A stretch of DNA of 31,824 bases from Apiotrichum sp. Y4204 (Eukaryota > Basidiomycota > Tremellomycetes > Trichosporonales > Trichosporonaceae). Under the pieces are notes generated by a model. That model worked only from the letters and a program-made list of their open reading frames with translations, searched no databases and was not told where the DNA came from. Where the stretch lies: contig JAMYHL010000183.1 in NCBI GenBank assembly GCA_025531455.1, positions 1 to 31,824 of the forward strand, given 5' to 3'. Positions 11,473 to 19,734 of this stretch are shown here, piece after piece. Within the stretch, counting starts at the first letter, position 1; each line of letters begins with the position of its first letter. The translations under genes were made by a program, and so were the position numbers.

Positions 11473-12474
11473 TTATAATGTGGGGGATACTGGTGAAATA
11501 TCAAAAGCTACGAGGATTGAAGGTACTAATACAATGAAAGCAATTGCTAATGGTAACATACCTGTCCAACAGAATACCATAAGTCCATCGTATCGTAAAC
11601 GAGGCAGTGTAGCCCGAGTCCATACGAAGAAGAACATAAAGAGACAAGCTTTAACTCTTAGTACAGTACCTTGTAGGTTGATAAATGTATCATTTGCGAT
11701 AATTTCAACGCAGTTATAACCCCCTAAAAATAGAATTGCTCTAAGTGTAGACATTAGAACAATAGAACAGTACTCTCCAAGGAAGAAGAACACAAACGGC
11801 ATACCACTGTGTTCGGTCATGAAACCGGATACAAGTTCTGATTCTGCTTCAGGAAGATCAAAAGGTGTTCGATTTGTTTCTCTAAGCATTGCAATTAAGA
11901 AAATAATAAACACAGGGAACAGAGGAACTACATACCAAATGGCTTGTTGTCCTTCAATAATTCCTGTGATATTAAAAGTTCCTCTAAGTAATAATACTGT
12001 TAAAATTGCAGCACTTAAAACTAATTCATAAGAAATCATTTGAGCTGTTGACCGTAAAGAACCTAAGAAAGCATATTTAGAGTTAGCTGACCACCCTCTA
12101 AAAAGTACTCCATAAATACCTAAAGATGAAATGGCTAATGTGTAAAGAATTCCAAGAGAAAAATCTGAAACAGCTAATCCCGCTCCAAAAGGAATAACAG
12201 CCCAACCTAATAGACTGAAGATTAATGTGATAACAGGTGCTAAGATGAATAGACTTTTAGTAGCATGTGCAGGAATTACTGTTTCTTTAACTACTAATTT
12301 TAAAGCATCTGCGAAAGGTTGTAGTACTCCATAAATTCCTACTTTGTTAGGCCCAATTCGTCGTTGCATAGAACCCATTACTTTTCGTTCAATAATTGTT
12401 ATGAAAGCTACTGCTAATAAAATAGGAACTAGGACAATAAGAACTTCTAAGAAATCAAATAAAATAGCAAGCAT
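11473..12474 (-). CDS. nad1: NADH dehydrogenase subunit 1
   Basis: 333 aa, ATG at 12474, TAA at 11473. It is a complex I membrane subunit next to the quinone site. Motifs: IIERKVMGSMQRRIGPNKVG, LQPFADALKLVVKE, x-GWSANSKYAFLG, L-x-ETNRTPFDLPEAESELV and WTRATLPRLRYD. It is key evidence for recoding. The invariant Ala of AGWSANSKY (12097-12099) and of LAETNRTPF (11881-11883) are both AGA, as are two further sites (LLL-x-GTF and STL-x-AILFLGG). The conserved Arg residues of ERK, QRRIGPN, GSLRS, ETNR and RATLPRLRYD are CGA, CGG or CGT. An ATCCCC motif (11483-11488, minus strand) lies just inside the end of the gene. Confidence 0.97.
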   Translation of the reverse strand: MLAILFDFLEVLIVLVPILLAVAFITIIERKVMGSMQRRIGPNKVGIYGVLQPFADALKLVVKETVIPAHATKSLFILAPVITLIFSLLGWAVIPFGAGLAVSDFSLGILYTLAISSLGIYGVLFRGWSANSKYAFLGSLRSTAQMISYELVLSAAILTVLLLRGTFNITGIIEGQQAIWYVVPLFPVFIIFLIAMLRETNRTPFDLPEAESELVSGFMTEHSGMPFVFFFLGEYCSIVLMSTLRAILFLGGYNCVEIIANDTFINLQGTVLRVKACLFMFFFVWTRATLPRLRYDGLMVFCWTGMLPLAIAFIVLVPSILVAFDISPVSPTL

Positions 12475-12730
12475 ATTTTTATTTTTATATATTATAAATA
12501 ATAAATTTTATAATTTGTTGTTGTGTAATTTTAAAAAGGCTTTAGCCTGCGGCGGGCGCGGAGGTATAGTCAAACCATATGGTGAGTAGATTATACAAAA
12601 AATTTAGATAATAATATTGTTATAATATTTATATTAATAATTAAAATCATTGTTTATTTTGTATGACTTCGTTTAAAAAATAGTTTATACCCCTTAGGGG
12701 ATACCATTTTATATAAAACATTCTTTCTAA
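12475..12730. other. Spacer between cox2 and nad1 with a GC-rich repeat scar
   Basis: 256 nt. It holds ATCCCC on the minus strand (plus 12697-12702), the likely cox2 mRNA 3' end, next to a CCCCTTAGGGG palindrome. A GC-rich patch at about 12533-12565 (GCCTGCGGCGGGCGCGG) belongs to the spacer repeat family at 10792 and 18467. Confidence 0.5.
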
Positions 12731-13510
12731 TTATGATTGAGAATCTAACCATGTTAAATATTTTTCTAATGATACTGCTTCTACTGCAATAGGCATGAAT
12801 CCGTGGTATACTCCACATAATTCTGAACATTGTCCATAGAAAACTCCTTCTCGTTGAATAAATACGGATGTTTGGTTTAATCGACCAGGTGTACAATCAA
12901 TTTTTAGTCCTAATGAAGGAACAGCGAAATCATGAATAACATCAGCTCCTGTAACTACAAATCGAATATGTGTATCAACAGGTAGTACTACTCGGTTATC
13001 TACATCTAGTAATCGTAATTGACCATCTTCTAAATCAGAATCTGGAATCATATATGAATCAAATTCAATAGATTCTCCATCTTCATTTACGAAATCAGAG
13101 TATTCATATGACCAATACCATTGGTGTCCTACTGCTTTAATTGTCATTGAAGGTGAAATTACTTCATCCATTAAGTAAAGTAATTTGAATGAAGGGAAAG
13201 CAATAGCAATTAAAGCTAAAGCAGGTGTAATTGTCCAAATTAATTCAATTGTTGTACCATGGTTTAAATATTTGTAAACAATAGGGTTTTTATCGTGACT
13301 GAAATTTGCAATAATTGAAGTTAGCGCCCAACTAACTCCAATGAAAATAACTACAAGATAGAAGAAAATAGAATTGTGTAGTTCTGTAATACCTTCATAT
13401 GTAGGAGTAGCACCATCTTGGAACCCTAATTGCCATGGTTCAGGTGCATCACATTTTAGAGGGTTAAACATTAAAGATAATAAATTAAACATTATAAATA
13501 AAAAGGACAT
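12731..13510 (-). CDS. cox2: Cytochrome c oxidase subunit 2
   Basis: 259 aa, ATG at 13510, TAA. It binds the CuA centre that takes electrons from cytochrome c. It has two N-terminal membrane helices, the aromatic motif [14 protein letters not shown], and the CuA-binding block [30 protein letters not shown] with Cys-x-E-x-x-Cys and the following His. An N-terminal leader ([20 protein letters not shown]) is typical for fungi. It contains no AGA codons; all arginines are CGA. It is followed by ATCCCC (plus 12697-12702). Confidence 0.97.
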   Translation of the reverse strand: MSFLFIMFNLLSLMFNPLKCDAPEPWQLGFQDGATPTYEGITELHNSIFFYLVVIFIGVSWALTSIIANFSHDKNPIVYKYLNHGTTIELIWTITPALALIAIAFPSFKLLYLMDEVISPSMTIKAVGHQWYWSYEYSDFVNEDGESIEFDSYMIPDSDLEDGQLRLLDVDNRVVLPVDTHIRFVVTGADVIHDFAVPSLGLKIDCTPGRLNQTSVFIQREGVFYGQCSELCGVYHGFMPIAVEAVSLEKYLTWLDSQS

Positions 13511-13550
13511 ATCCCGTTTCTAGTATTAAAAATACCCTTCTATTACTTAA

Positions 13551-13678
13551 AAATATGAAGTTTCGGGTTTCATAAGACGAAAATTTGTTCTGTAGATCAG
13601 GACTGTAAGAGATAGAGGAATCGAACCTCTGCCTTTGTGTTGTAAGCACAATGATCTAACCGCTAATCTAATCTCTCC
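13551..13678. repeat. Inverted repeat arm 1 (contains minus-strand trnV)
   Basis: 128 nt that reappear in reverse complement at 25796-25923 with two mismatches by eye (at 13566 and 13556). It covers the whole trnV plus about 55 nt of its 3' flank. The arms bracket the rns-nad4 block. Confidence 0.85.
13606..13677 (-). tRNA. trnV(tac): tRNA-Val(UAC), copy 1
   Basis: Reverse complement has acceptor GAGAGAT/ATCTCTT, anticodon stem TGTG/CACA with loop CTTACAA (anticodon TAC), T arm AGAGG-TTCGATT-CCTCT. Identical to the plus-strand copy at 25797-25868. Confidence 0.92.
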
Positions 13679-13688
13679 TGGGAGTATA

Positions 13689-13835
13689 TTATAATTTAGT
13701 AATATATACTCGTGTTGCTAATAATTGCACAAAATAAGGTAAAATGTATACAGACATTACATAAGTGATTACAAATAATGCTACTAATGCAAATGTAATT
13801 TGGTTTACAAAGTAGTATGGTAATAGTTGTGGCAT
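13689..13835 (-). CDS. atp8: ATP synthase subunit 8
   Basis: 48 aa, ATG at 13835, TAA at 13691-13689. It starts [17 protein letters not shown], the standard Atp8 N-terminus. One membrane helix ([19 protein letters not shown]) and a short basic C-terminus (RVYITKL) follow. Atp8 is part of the peripheral stalk of ATP synthase. It lies just upstream of trnV and cox2 on the minus strand and is probably co-transcribed with them. Confidence 0.93.
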   Translation of the reverse strand: MPQLLPYYFVNQITFALVALFVITYVMSVYILPYFVQLLATRVYITKL

Positions 13836-14018
13836 AGTTTTAAGTGTTTTGTCCTCATTTAAAGAACTTAGTAAATAAAAATAATTATAGTAGTAAGACT
13901 TAAAGATTTAAAATAAGATATTCTATATAGTTTAAATAAATAGCCTATTAATATATATATAAATCTGTAATTTGCCACTTTTATGTTAAGAAAATAAAAA
14001 GTAATTGTATAAGTAAGA

Positions 14019-14106
14019 GGATTAATAGCCAAGTCAGGTTTAAGGCGTTGTACTTGAAATACAATAATGCTCACCGCATTCAGAGGTTCGAATCCTCTTT
14101 AATCCG
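14019..14106 (+). tRNA. trnS(tga): tRNA-Ser(UGA)
   Basis: Acceptor GGATTAA/TTAATCC, anticodon stem TTGTA/TACAA with loop CTTGAAA (anticodon TGA), long variable arm, T arm AGAGG-TTCGAAT-CCTCT. Confidence 0.93.
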
Positions 14107-14214
14107 AAATTTGTAATATTAAAAGTAATAAATAATGATCTATGTTTTAAAAACATATTAAAAAACTGTTTAAGTTGATTCCTTTATAAAATTTCCTAAA
14201 AAGGAAAAAGAAAG

Positions 14215-15634
14215 GGCTATTGTAGTATTTGATTATGGTACTTCTGAATGGGTATCTAGGTATATAACACATGCAAGTTGATAACTAATTAGTTAGTTAT
14301 AGCGTAGGGGTCAGTAATAATTGAGAAATTGCCTAAGAGATCATAGTAATAATGAATATGTAAAAGGAAAAATTTTTTGCTCTTAGATTAACTCAATTCC
14401 TATTAGGTAGTTGGTGAGGTAATGCTTAACAAGCCGACAATGGGTAATATTGGATGACAGTCTTAAATATGACATTGGAAATGAAAAAGTCCAGAGCGTT
14501 CAACAACGCGCAGCAGTGAAGAATCTTGGTCAATGCACAAAAGTGTGAACCAGTGACCTAGAAACAGTTTCTATTTTAGAAAAGGTTAATAAATTTTAAA
14601 TGATGATTGAAATTTAAATAAGTCCTGTCCAACATCTGTGCCAGCAGAAGCGGTTATACAGTATGGGCGACCCATCGGGGAATTAAGTAGGTGTATAGGG
14701 TACGTAGCCAGTCTAGAACGTTAGACTTGAATTTAATAGAAGTAACAAGAATACTTAGAGTAGCGGTAAAATGTGGAAATACTAAGGGGAATGCTAAAGG
14801 CGTAGGCATGTTACTAAGTAAAAATTGACGGTAAGGTACGAAAGTTAGGGTATAGACAGAGTGTAGTTAACTCATTATTCCTAACCGTAAACGATGCAAA
14901 CCGGGTGTTAGTATTAATATCTAGTGCCGAGATTAACGAGTTAAGTTTGCCACCTGTAGAGTACGGTCGCATGACTAAAATACAAATAATTAGACGGCTT
15001 TAAAGCAAACGGAGTGGAGCATGTTGTTTAATTCGATGATCCGCGAAAAATCTTACCACATCTCGAATAATTTAATATACTAAATTGGTATAAATTACAG
15101 GTATTGCATGGTTGTCGTCAGTTAGTGCCAGTGAGGTCTCCGGTTAAATCCAAGAAACTAACGCAAACCTCTATGTAAATTTAAACTTTACAATGTGCTT
15201 CTACAGGGAGCACGATGATAGGGGGAGTAACACAAATCCTCATGGTCCTTATGATGTGGGCTACAGACGTGCTACAAGAGTATTAACAAAGTGATGCAAT
15301 ATCGAAAAGAAGGAGCTAAACACTAAATATTACTAATGTACGAATTAAGAGCTGGAACTCGCTCTTATGCGGCAGGAATTTCGAGTAATCGTGAATTAGT
15401 ACGTCACGGTGAACAAAGCTTTTTAAGGTGTACTAACTGCTCATCACAGGCTAAGAGGGAGTCTGCGAGGAAGTGGTGTGAACTATGCTAATTGAAAGAA
15501 TAGCCAATTATGGCACCTTTTAGGTAAAAATAAGCATACGGATAGTCGCGAATCGTAGTTGCTGATTGGTTTGAAGTTGAAACATGGTTGTGCTAGAGGA
15601 ATCTGGTGCAGGTTCATATGAAAAAAGAATCCCC
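14215..15634 (+). rRNA. rns: Small subunit ribosomal RNA
   Basis: Conserved SSU landmarks in order: TTGATTATGG and ACACATGCAAG near the 5' end; TGGGTAATATTGGATGA; the 530-loop GTGCCAGCAGAAGCGGTTATAC (14640 on); TAGCGGTAAAATG; GTAAACGATGC; TTTAATTCGATGATCCGCG (about 15028); GGTATTGCATGGTTGTCGTCA; GGGCTACAGACGTGCTACA; and the 3' decoding region with GAAACATGGTTGTGCTAG and GGAATCTGGTGCAGG. The 5' end is approximate. I place the 3' end at ATCCCC (15629-15634), which also follows the protein genes. No intron is seen. Confidence 0.92.
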
Positions 15635-15664
15635 TTTTCGCTTTTGCTCTTTGAAGACAGAAAA
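15634..15664. repeat. Partial family A hairpin
   Basis: TTTTCGCTTTTGCTC..GAAGACAGAAA matches the first hairpin of the element in the rnl intron (rc of 21740-21864) and at 11182. It follows the rns 3' end. Confidence 0.45.
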
Positions 15665-15766
15665 ATAAAAAGGAATTAGGATATAAGAAATAATTCGTAG
15701 CTAATTTAGAAAATAGCGACGAGGAATAGTAGTGTCCTCGTAACAATAATATTGTTAAAAATTTTA

Positions 15767-15851
15767 GCAAGTGTGTCGGAATTTGGTAGACGAGCCTCAC
15801 TTAGGATGATGTGCCCAAACGGGTTTAAGAGTTCGAGTCTCTTCATTTGTA
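15767..15851 (+). tRNA. trnL(tag): tRNA-Leu(UAG)
   Basis: Acceptor GCAAGTG/CATTTGT, loop CTTAGGA (anticodon TAG), variable arm with CCC..GGG, T arm AAGAG-TTCGAGT-CTCTT. The anticodon stem has one mismatch. Confidence 0.86.
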
Positions 15852-15924
15852 TAAAAAACAATAAAAAGGTACAAGCACAGTTAGTAGGATAATATGTGTC
15901 TACTAAAAGTAAGCGATAAAATAG

Positions 15925-15996
15925 AGCACCTTTAACTTAATGGTAGAGTTACCGTCTTCGGAACGGTCGGTATTGGTTCGAATCCAGTAAGGTGTT
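15925..15996 (+). tRNA. trnR(tcg): tRNA-Arg(UCG)
   Basis: Acceptor GCACCTT/AAGGTGT, anticodon stem ACCGT/ACGGT with loop CTTCGGA (anticodon TCG), T loop TTCGAAT. It reads CGN, the only codon family used at conserved Arg positions. If the UCU tRNA is alanine-specific, this is the sole Arg tRNA. Confidence 0.93.
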
Positions 15997-16064
15997 AAAA
16001 TTTGATATTATCAAAATAGTTTAATACTATAAGTTTGAATCTAACATCTGTTCTAGTTAGAGTT

Positions 16065-17591
16065 ATGCTTATCTTAGCCATTTTCTCTCTTATGACAGCC
16101 GTAGCGCTACCTAACGTAAAAATTTCTCCTTTATTATTAATTCGAGTAACTGCTATTGCTTTAATTTATGCCGCAGCGTTATCATTTAACGGTAGTTATA
16201 TTCAAGCTATTGAATCAGGTGTAGGTATCTATAGTGGATTATTTCAAGTTACTTCTTTATCACAATTTATGGATACATTTATTTTCCTAGTGGGAGCAGT
16301 AATTTTATTAGGTTGGGCACCTGTTACATCTAAAGTATTAGCACGTGTTCAATCAGTGTTTACAGCGTTACCTACTATTCCAGAATATTCTTTAATTATT
16401 TTATTCACTACATGTGGGGCATCTTTCCTTATTTCTAGTGCTGATTTAGTTTCAATGTATTTAAGTATTGAACTTCAATCATTCGCTGTTTATATTTTAG
16501 CTGCTCTTTATCGAGACTCAGAATCAGCAACTTCTGCAGGTCTAAAATACTTCCTATTAGGTGCTCTTTCATCTGGATTAATCTTATTTGGTTCAGCATT
16601 AGTATATGCATATACTGGTTTAACTAACTTAGACAGTATTTTCTCATTATTATCTGTTGGCAGCGTAAATAATATTACAGAAGGTCTAGGACCTTGTGTT
16701 ATCGGATTAACTATTACTGTAATTGGTTTCCTTTTCAAAGTAGCAGCTGCTCCATTCCATAATTGGGCTCCTGATGTATATGATGGAACACCAACTATTG
16801 TAACTACATGGTTAACTATTATGCCAAAATTATCTATCTTTGTATTCTTATTAGAACTACAAAGAGGATTAAATGGGTCATTAACACTTCTATTTGACGG
16901 AGTATCTTTTGATGTATGGAAAAACTTATTATTAATCTCATCATTATTATCTTTAGTAATTGGTACAGTAGTAGGTCTAGCACAATATCGGATTAAACGA
17001 CTATTTGCATATAGTACAATTTCTCATGTAGGATTCTTACTATTAGCATTAGGTATTAATAACGAAGAATCTATTGAATCATTCCTATTCTATCTAGTAC
17101 AATACACAATTACTAACTTAAATGCTTTCTTAGTATTATTAGCATTTGGATATATGATTAATTTATCTAAAAAATCTACAGATATTCAATTTATTGCAGA
17201 TTTAAAAGGACAATTCCGATATAACCCTCTATTAGGATTAGCTTTAACAATCTCTTTATTCTCTATGGCAGGTGTACCACCATTAATTGGTTTCTTCGGA
17301 AAACAAATGATTCTATATTCTGCAACACAAAGTGGTTATTTCTTCTTATCTTTAGTAGCCATTTTAGTATCTGTTATTAGTGCATCATACTATTTAAAAA
17401 TTATTCGAGTTATTCATTTTGAATCACCGGACAGAGAAGAATTATCAAGATCAAATACTGAACCTAAATTAACTAATGTGCATAGTTTTGCTATCGCGAC
17501 ATTAACTATGGTTATTACACTATATGTATTTAAACCATCAAGAATTTTAAACAGCACAACACTACTGGCTCTAACACTGTTTAATTATTAA
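16065..17591 (+). CDS. nad2: NADH dehydrogenase subunit 2
   Basis: 508 aa from the ATG at 16065 ([15 protein letters not shown]). In-frame TTG (16035) or ATA (16029) starts would extend it by 10-12 residues and cannot be excluded. It is a proton-pumping antiporter-like subunit of complex I with about 14 hydrophobic segments. Family motifs: [53 protein letters not shown] and [14 protein letters not shown]. Four AGA codons (LQ-x-GLNG, PD-x-EELS, LS-x-SNTE, PS-x-ILN) lie at unconserved sites. The conserved KR in IKRLFAYS is CGA. The stop TAA overlaps the nad3 ATG by one base (TAATG). Confidence 0.95.
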   Translation: MLILAIFSLMTAVALPNVKISPLLLIRVTAIALIYAAALSFNGSYIQAIESGVGIYSGLFQVTSLSQFMDTFIFLVGAVILLGWAPVTSKVLARVQSVFTALPTIPEYSLIILFTTCGASFLISSADLVSMYLSIELQSFAVYILAALYRDSESATSAGLKYFLLGALSSGLILFGSALVYAYTGLTNLDSIFSLLSVGSVNNITEGLGPCVIGLTITVIGFLFKVAAAPFHNWAPDVYDGTPTIVTTWLTIMPKLSIFVFLLELQRGLNGSLTLLFDGVSFDVWKNLLLISSLLSLVIGTVVGLAQYRIKRLFAYSTISHVGFLLLALGINNEESIESFLFYLVQYTITNLNAFLVLLAFGYMINLSKKSTDIQFIADLKGQFRYNPLLGLALTISLFSMAGVPPLIGFFGKQMILYSATQSGYFFLSLVAILVSVISASYYLKIIRVIHFESPDREELSRSNTEPKLTNVHSFAIATLTMVITLYVFKPSRILNSTTLLALTLFNY

Positions 17592-17980
17592 TGACAGCTT
17601 TAAAAATTATGTTTATCTTTGTGCCTATTCTAGTAGCTATTTTACTAATTCTTAATGTATTATTAGCAGCACATCGACCCGATTCAGAAAAAGTAACTGC
17701 TTATGAATGTGGATTCTCACCAATTTATGGTCAAACACGGTCACCTTTCAGTATTCAATACTATTTAGTAGGTATTTTATTCTTAATTTTTGATTTAGAA
17801 ATTCTACTATTATACCCATTAGCTCTAACATTATACAACGTATCAGTATATGGTTTCTGGGTAGCGATTATTTTCTTCACTGTATTAACATTCGGATTTA
17901 TTTACGAAATTGCTAAAGGAGTATTATACTTCACAGATCAACGATCGTCTATTAATCGGCGAACTATTTCTGTTTCATAA
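17591..17980 (+). CDS. nad3: NADH dehydrogenase subunit 3
   Basis: 129 aa, ATG overlapping the nad2 stop, TAA. It is a small membrane subunit of complex I. Motifs: [12 protein letters not shown] with the conserved Cys of the quinone-site loop, [27 protein letters not shown], and a third helix ([19 protein letters not shown]). No AGA; the conserved Arg of RSPFSI is CGG. The one-base overlap implies a shared nad2-nad3 transcript. ATCCCC follows at 17987. Confidence 0.97.
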   Translation: MTALKIMFIFVPILVAILLILNVLLAAHRPDSEKVTAYECGFSPIYGQTRSPFSIQYYLVGILFLIFDLEILLLYPLALTLYNVSVYGFWVAIIFFTVLTFGFIYEIAKGVLYFTDQRSSINRRTISVS

Positions 17981-17986
17981 TTTACT

Positions 17987-17992
17987 ATCCCC
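17987..17992 (+). terminator. C-rich 3' processing motif after nad3
   Basis: ATCCCC starts seven bases after the nad3 stop. Probable 3' end of the nad2-nad3 mRNA. Confidence 0.5.
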
Positions 17993-18097
17993 TATAATGT
18001 TGTAAGGAATATATTAAATAACACTATAAAAGTATATATATGGGAAATTTTTTATACTAAAAGTAGTAGACAGGAAATCTATTATAAAAAATGAACA

Positions 18098-18168
18098 GGG
18101 GAAATCGTATAATGGTAGTATGCTGTGTTTGCAACACAGTCGTTAGGGTTCGATTCCCTATTTCTCCA
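18098..18168 (+). tRNA. trnA(tgc): tRNA-Ala(UGC)
   Basis: Acceptor GGGGAAA/TTTCTCC with the G3:U70 pair, anticodon stem CTGTG/CACAG with loop TTTGCAA (anticodon TGC), T arm AGGG-TTCGATT-CCCT. Its first four acceptor bases and D arm resemble the UCU tRNA at 2121. Confidence 0.94.
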
Positions 18169-18208
18169 TAGTTTTATTCTGTAAGTAAGAGAGAAAACTA
18201 TATTAAAA

Positions 18209-18281
18209 GCCTCGATAGCTCATCAGGTTAGAGTACAGAACTGAAGTTTCTGCGGGATTGGTTCGAGTCCAGTTCGGGGCA
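18209..18281 (+). tRNA. trnF(gaa): tRNA-Phe(GAA)
   Basis: Acceptor GCCTCGA/TCGGGGC, anticodon stem CAGAA/TTCTG with loop CTGAAGT (anticodon GAA), T loop TTCGAGT. Confidence 0.93.
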
Positions 18282-18282
18282 A

Positions 18283-18380
18283 GTTCCTCGCTGTGTTCGT
18301 GCAGTGAGGAACAGGGGGTTCCCCCCTGCTATTTTCTTAATTTCCAATTTTCAAAATTAGGAATTTTGAAAATTAAAAAT
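18283..18380. repeat. GC-rich double-hairpin element, family B, best-preserved copy
   Basis: Three stacked palindromes: GTTCCTCGCTG..CAGTGAGGAAC, CAGGGGG-TT-CCCCCCTG, and an AT-rich AATTTCC..GGAATT hairpin. It lies exactly between trnF and trnY. Copies occur at 66, 11284, 23536 and 30736. Confidence 0.7.
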
Positions 18381-18381
18381 G

Positions 18382-18466
18382 GGAGAGATACCCCTAATTG
18401 GTAAGGGAGCTGACTGTAAATCAGTCAGACATATGTCTACTACAGGTTCGAGTCCTGTTCTCTTCA
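18382..18466 (+). tRNA. trnY(gta): tRNA-Tyr(GUA) with a long variable arm
   Basis: Acceptor GGAGAGA/TCTCTTC, anticodon stem CTGA/TCAG with loop CTGTAAA (anticodon GTA), type II variable arm AGACATATGTCT, T arm ACAGG-TTCGAGT-CCTGT. Confidence 0.92.
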
Positions 18467-18560
18467 AACGCTTTTAGTCTGCGGCGCAACGACCTGTTTC
18501 TAATTTATAAAAAACGCGTAGGAAAGGCGCGTAGCTAGTTTAAGAAATGTAGCGCCGTAG
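18467..18560. repeat. GCGC-rich spacer repeat
   Basis: CTGCGGCGCAACG, CGCGTAGGAAAGGCGCG and a closing TAGCGCCGTAG. Related to 10792-10875 and 30655-30725. Nothing coding is seen. Confidence 0.5.
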
Positions 18561-18586
18561 AGTTAAAGAAATATAAGATAAATCAA

Positions 18587-18659
18587 GGTAGAACTAATTT
18601 AGTGGCAAAATGCTTCATTGTGGATGAAGTCTCCACAGTTCGATTCTGTGGTTTTACCC
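18587..18659 (+). tRNA. trnH(gtg): tRNA-His(GUG)
   Basis: Acceptor GGTAGAA/TTTTACC, anticodon stem CTTCA/TGAAG with loop TTGTGGA (anticodon GTG), T arm CACAG-TTCGATT-CTGTG. Confidence 0.93.
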
Positions 18660-18800
18660 TTTACTTAGAAGTTTTAGTGTTAGATTATTAATTAGGAAGG
18701 TCTAATTTATATTAAGAATTGCAATATAGCATGAGTTGTGGTAATTAAAGAGGGAGAACTATAATTAATTATAGTAAAGCATGAAATATAAAGAATCCCC
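18660..18800 (+). ncRNA. Possible unrecognised RNA gene ending in ATCCCC
   Basis: This spacer between trnH and trnM ends with ATCCCC (18795-18800), the motif found behind other genes, yet no protein is encoded. It has a TTAGGAAGGTCTAA block (about 18690), weakly like the 5' core of RNase P RNA. TTTATATT (about 18707) could pair with AATATAAA before the motif, and TATAATTAATTATA is a palindrome. Related fungi carry rnpB, which I could not find elsewhere. The usual downstream ACAGAAA core is not clear, so this is only a candidate. Confidence 0.2.
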
Positions 18801-18878
18801 AATGGCTGATTTTTAAAATAGTAATTAACAACATAAAATGTAATACTAAATTTAGCTTAATTAAACTTTCAAGTATAA

Positions 18879-18950
18879 GCTGAAATAGTTTAACTGGTAA
18901 AACATTTCCCTCATAATGAAATGATAAAGGTTCGAGTCCTTTTTTCGGCT
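18879..18950 (+). tRNA. trnM(cat): tRNA-Met(CAU), copy 2
   Basis: Acceptor GCTGAAA/TTTCGGC, loop CTCATAA (anticodon CAT), T loop TTCGAGT. The second CAT tRNA: elongator or initiator Met, or a lysidine-modified Ile tRNA. Confidence 0.9.
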
Positions 18951-19044
18951 AACTATATAAATGAGTATATGTAAACGTAAAAAGATTACGTGATATAATC
19001 ATGATAAATGTATCATAGAAAAATTAAAAATAAAAACGAAATAA

Positions 19045-19734
19045 ATGAAATTAACAAGAAATTTTAACAAAAACTATTTAAGAGATTGGAATCTTTTATC
19101 AACTAGATATAGTTTTAATAAAGGTAATGAAAATGGACAAATTGCTACTCTTAATAGATGTCGAAACACAATGAAAATTATTAAATACTTTTTTTCACCT
19201 ATTACAGTGTTATCAAGTAGACCAGTATTTTTATTTACTAATGAAGAAGTAGTTATTAATCTATTCTATTATAGACCAAAAAATATGGCATTAAATAATA
19301 ATAGTATTAATAATTTAGGAGAGTTATTAGGAAAAATTTTTAAACGACGAGTAAAATTAGAATTTGTAAAATTATATTATCCACATTTAAACAGTAATAT
19401 TTTAGCAGAATATCTGAGATTAAATACTTCAAACAAAGGATTCCGAAAACTAAAAAAAACTTTTTTCAAAAAAAAAGTTATTATTAAAAATCCAAATTCA
19501 TCGAAAGCATTAAATTTAAAATTACCTTCACATATTGTAGGAATGAAAATTCAAATTTCGGGTCGATTAGTAACAGAACCAGTACGACCTCGAAAAACAG
19601 TATCTAAAGTACAAGTAGGTCCTATTCGCTCAGATAATAAAACAATTCTAGTGGATTATGGTAGCTATACAGGGAAAAATGCACATGGGGCATATACAGT
19701 TAAAGTTTCAATTAGACAACAACTGCAAAAATAA
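19045..19734 (+). CDS. rps3: Ribosomal protein S3
   Basis: 229 aa, basic and Asn/Lys-rich, ATG to TAA. It is a small-subunit protein at the mRNA entry site and is often the only ribosomal protein gene left in fungal mtDNA. The conserved C-terminal KH-linked block is IVGMKIQISGRLVTEP, followed by DYGSYTGKNAHGAYTVKV. The middle has SS-x-PVFLFTNEEVVINLFYY and YPHLNSNILAEYL, typical of fungal mitochondrial S3. AGA codons occur only in variable parts; the Arg of SGRL is CGA. It sits directly upstream of rnl, and AGTATCCC after the stop is a weaker C-rich site. Confidence 0.93.
   Translation: MKLTRNFNKNYLRDWNLLSTRYSFNKGNENGQIATLNRCRNTMKIIKYFFSPITVLSSRPVFLFTNEEVVINLFYYRPKNMALNNNSINNLGELLGKIFKRRVKLEFVKLYYPHLNSNILAEYLRLNTSNKGFRKLKKTFFKKKVIIKNPNSSKALNLKLPSHIVGMKIQISGRLVTEPVRPRKTVSKVQVGPIRSDNKTILVDYGSYTGKNAHGAYTVKVSIRQQLQK

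Noticed and set aside
11447..11719. ORF of 90 codons overlapping nad1 on the plus strand
   Set aside because: Runs antisense through conserved nad1 sequence and has no start context or recognisable domain.
15483..15800. ORF of 105 codons antisense to the rns 3' end
   Set aside because: Covers conserved SSU rRNA and a hairpin repeat; coincidental open frame.
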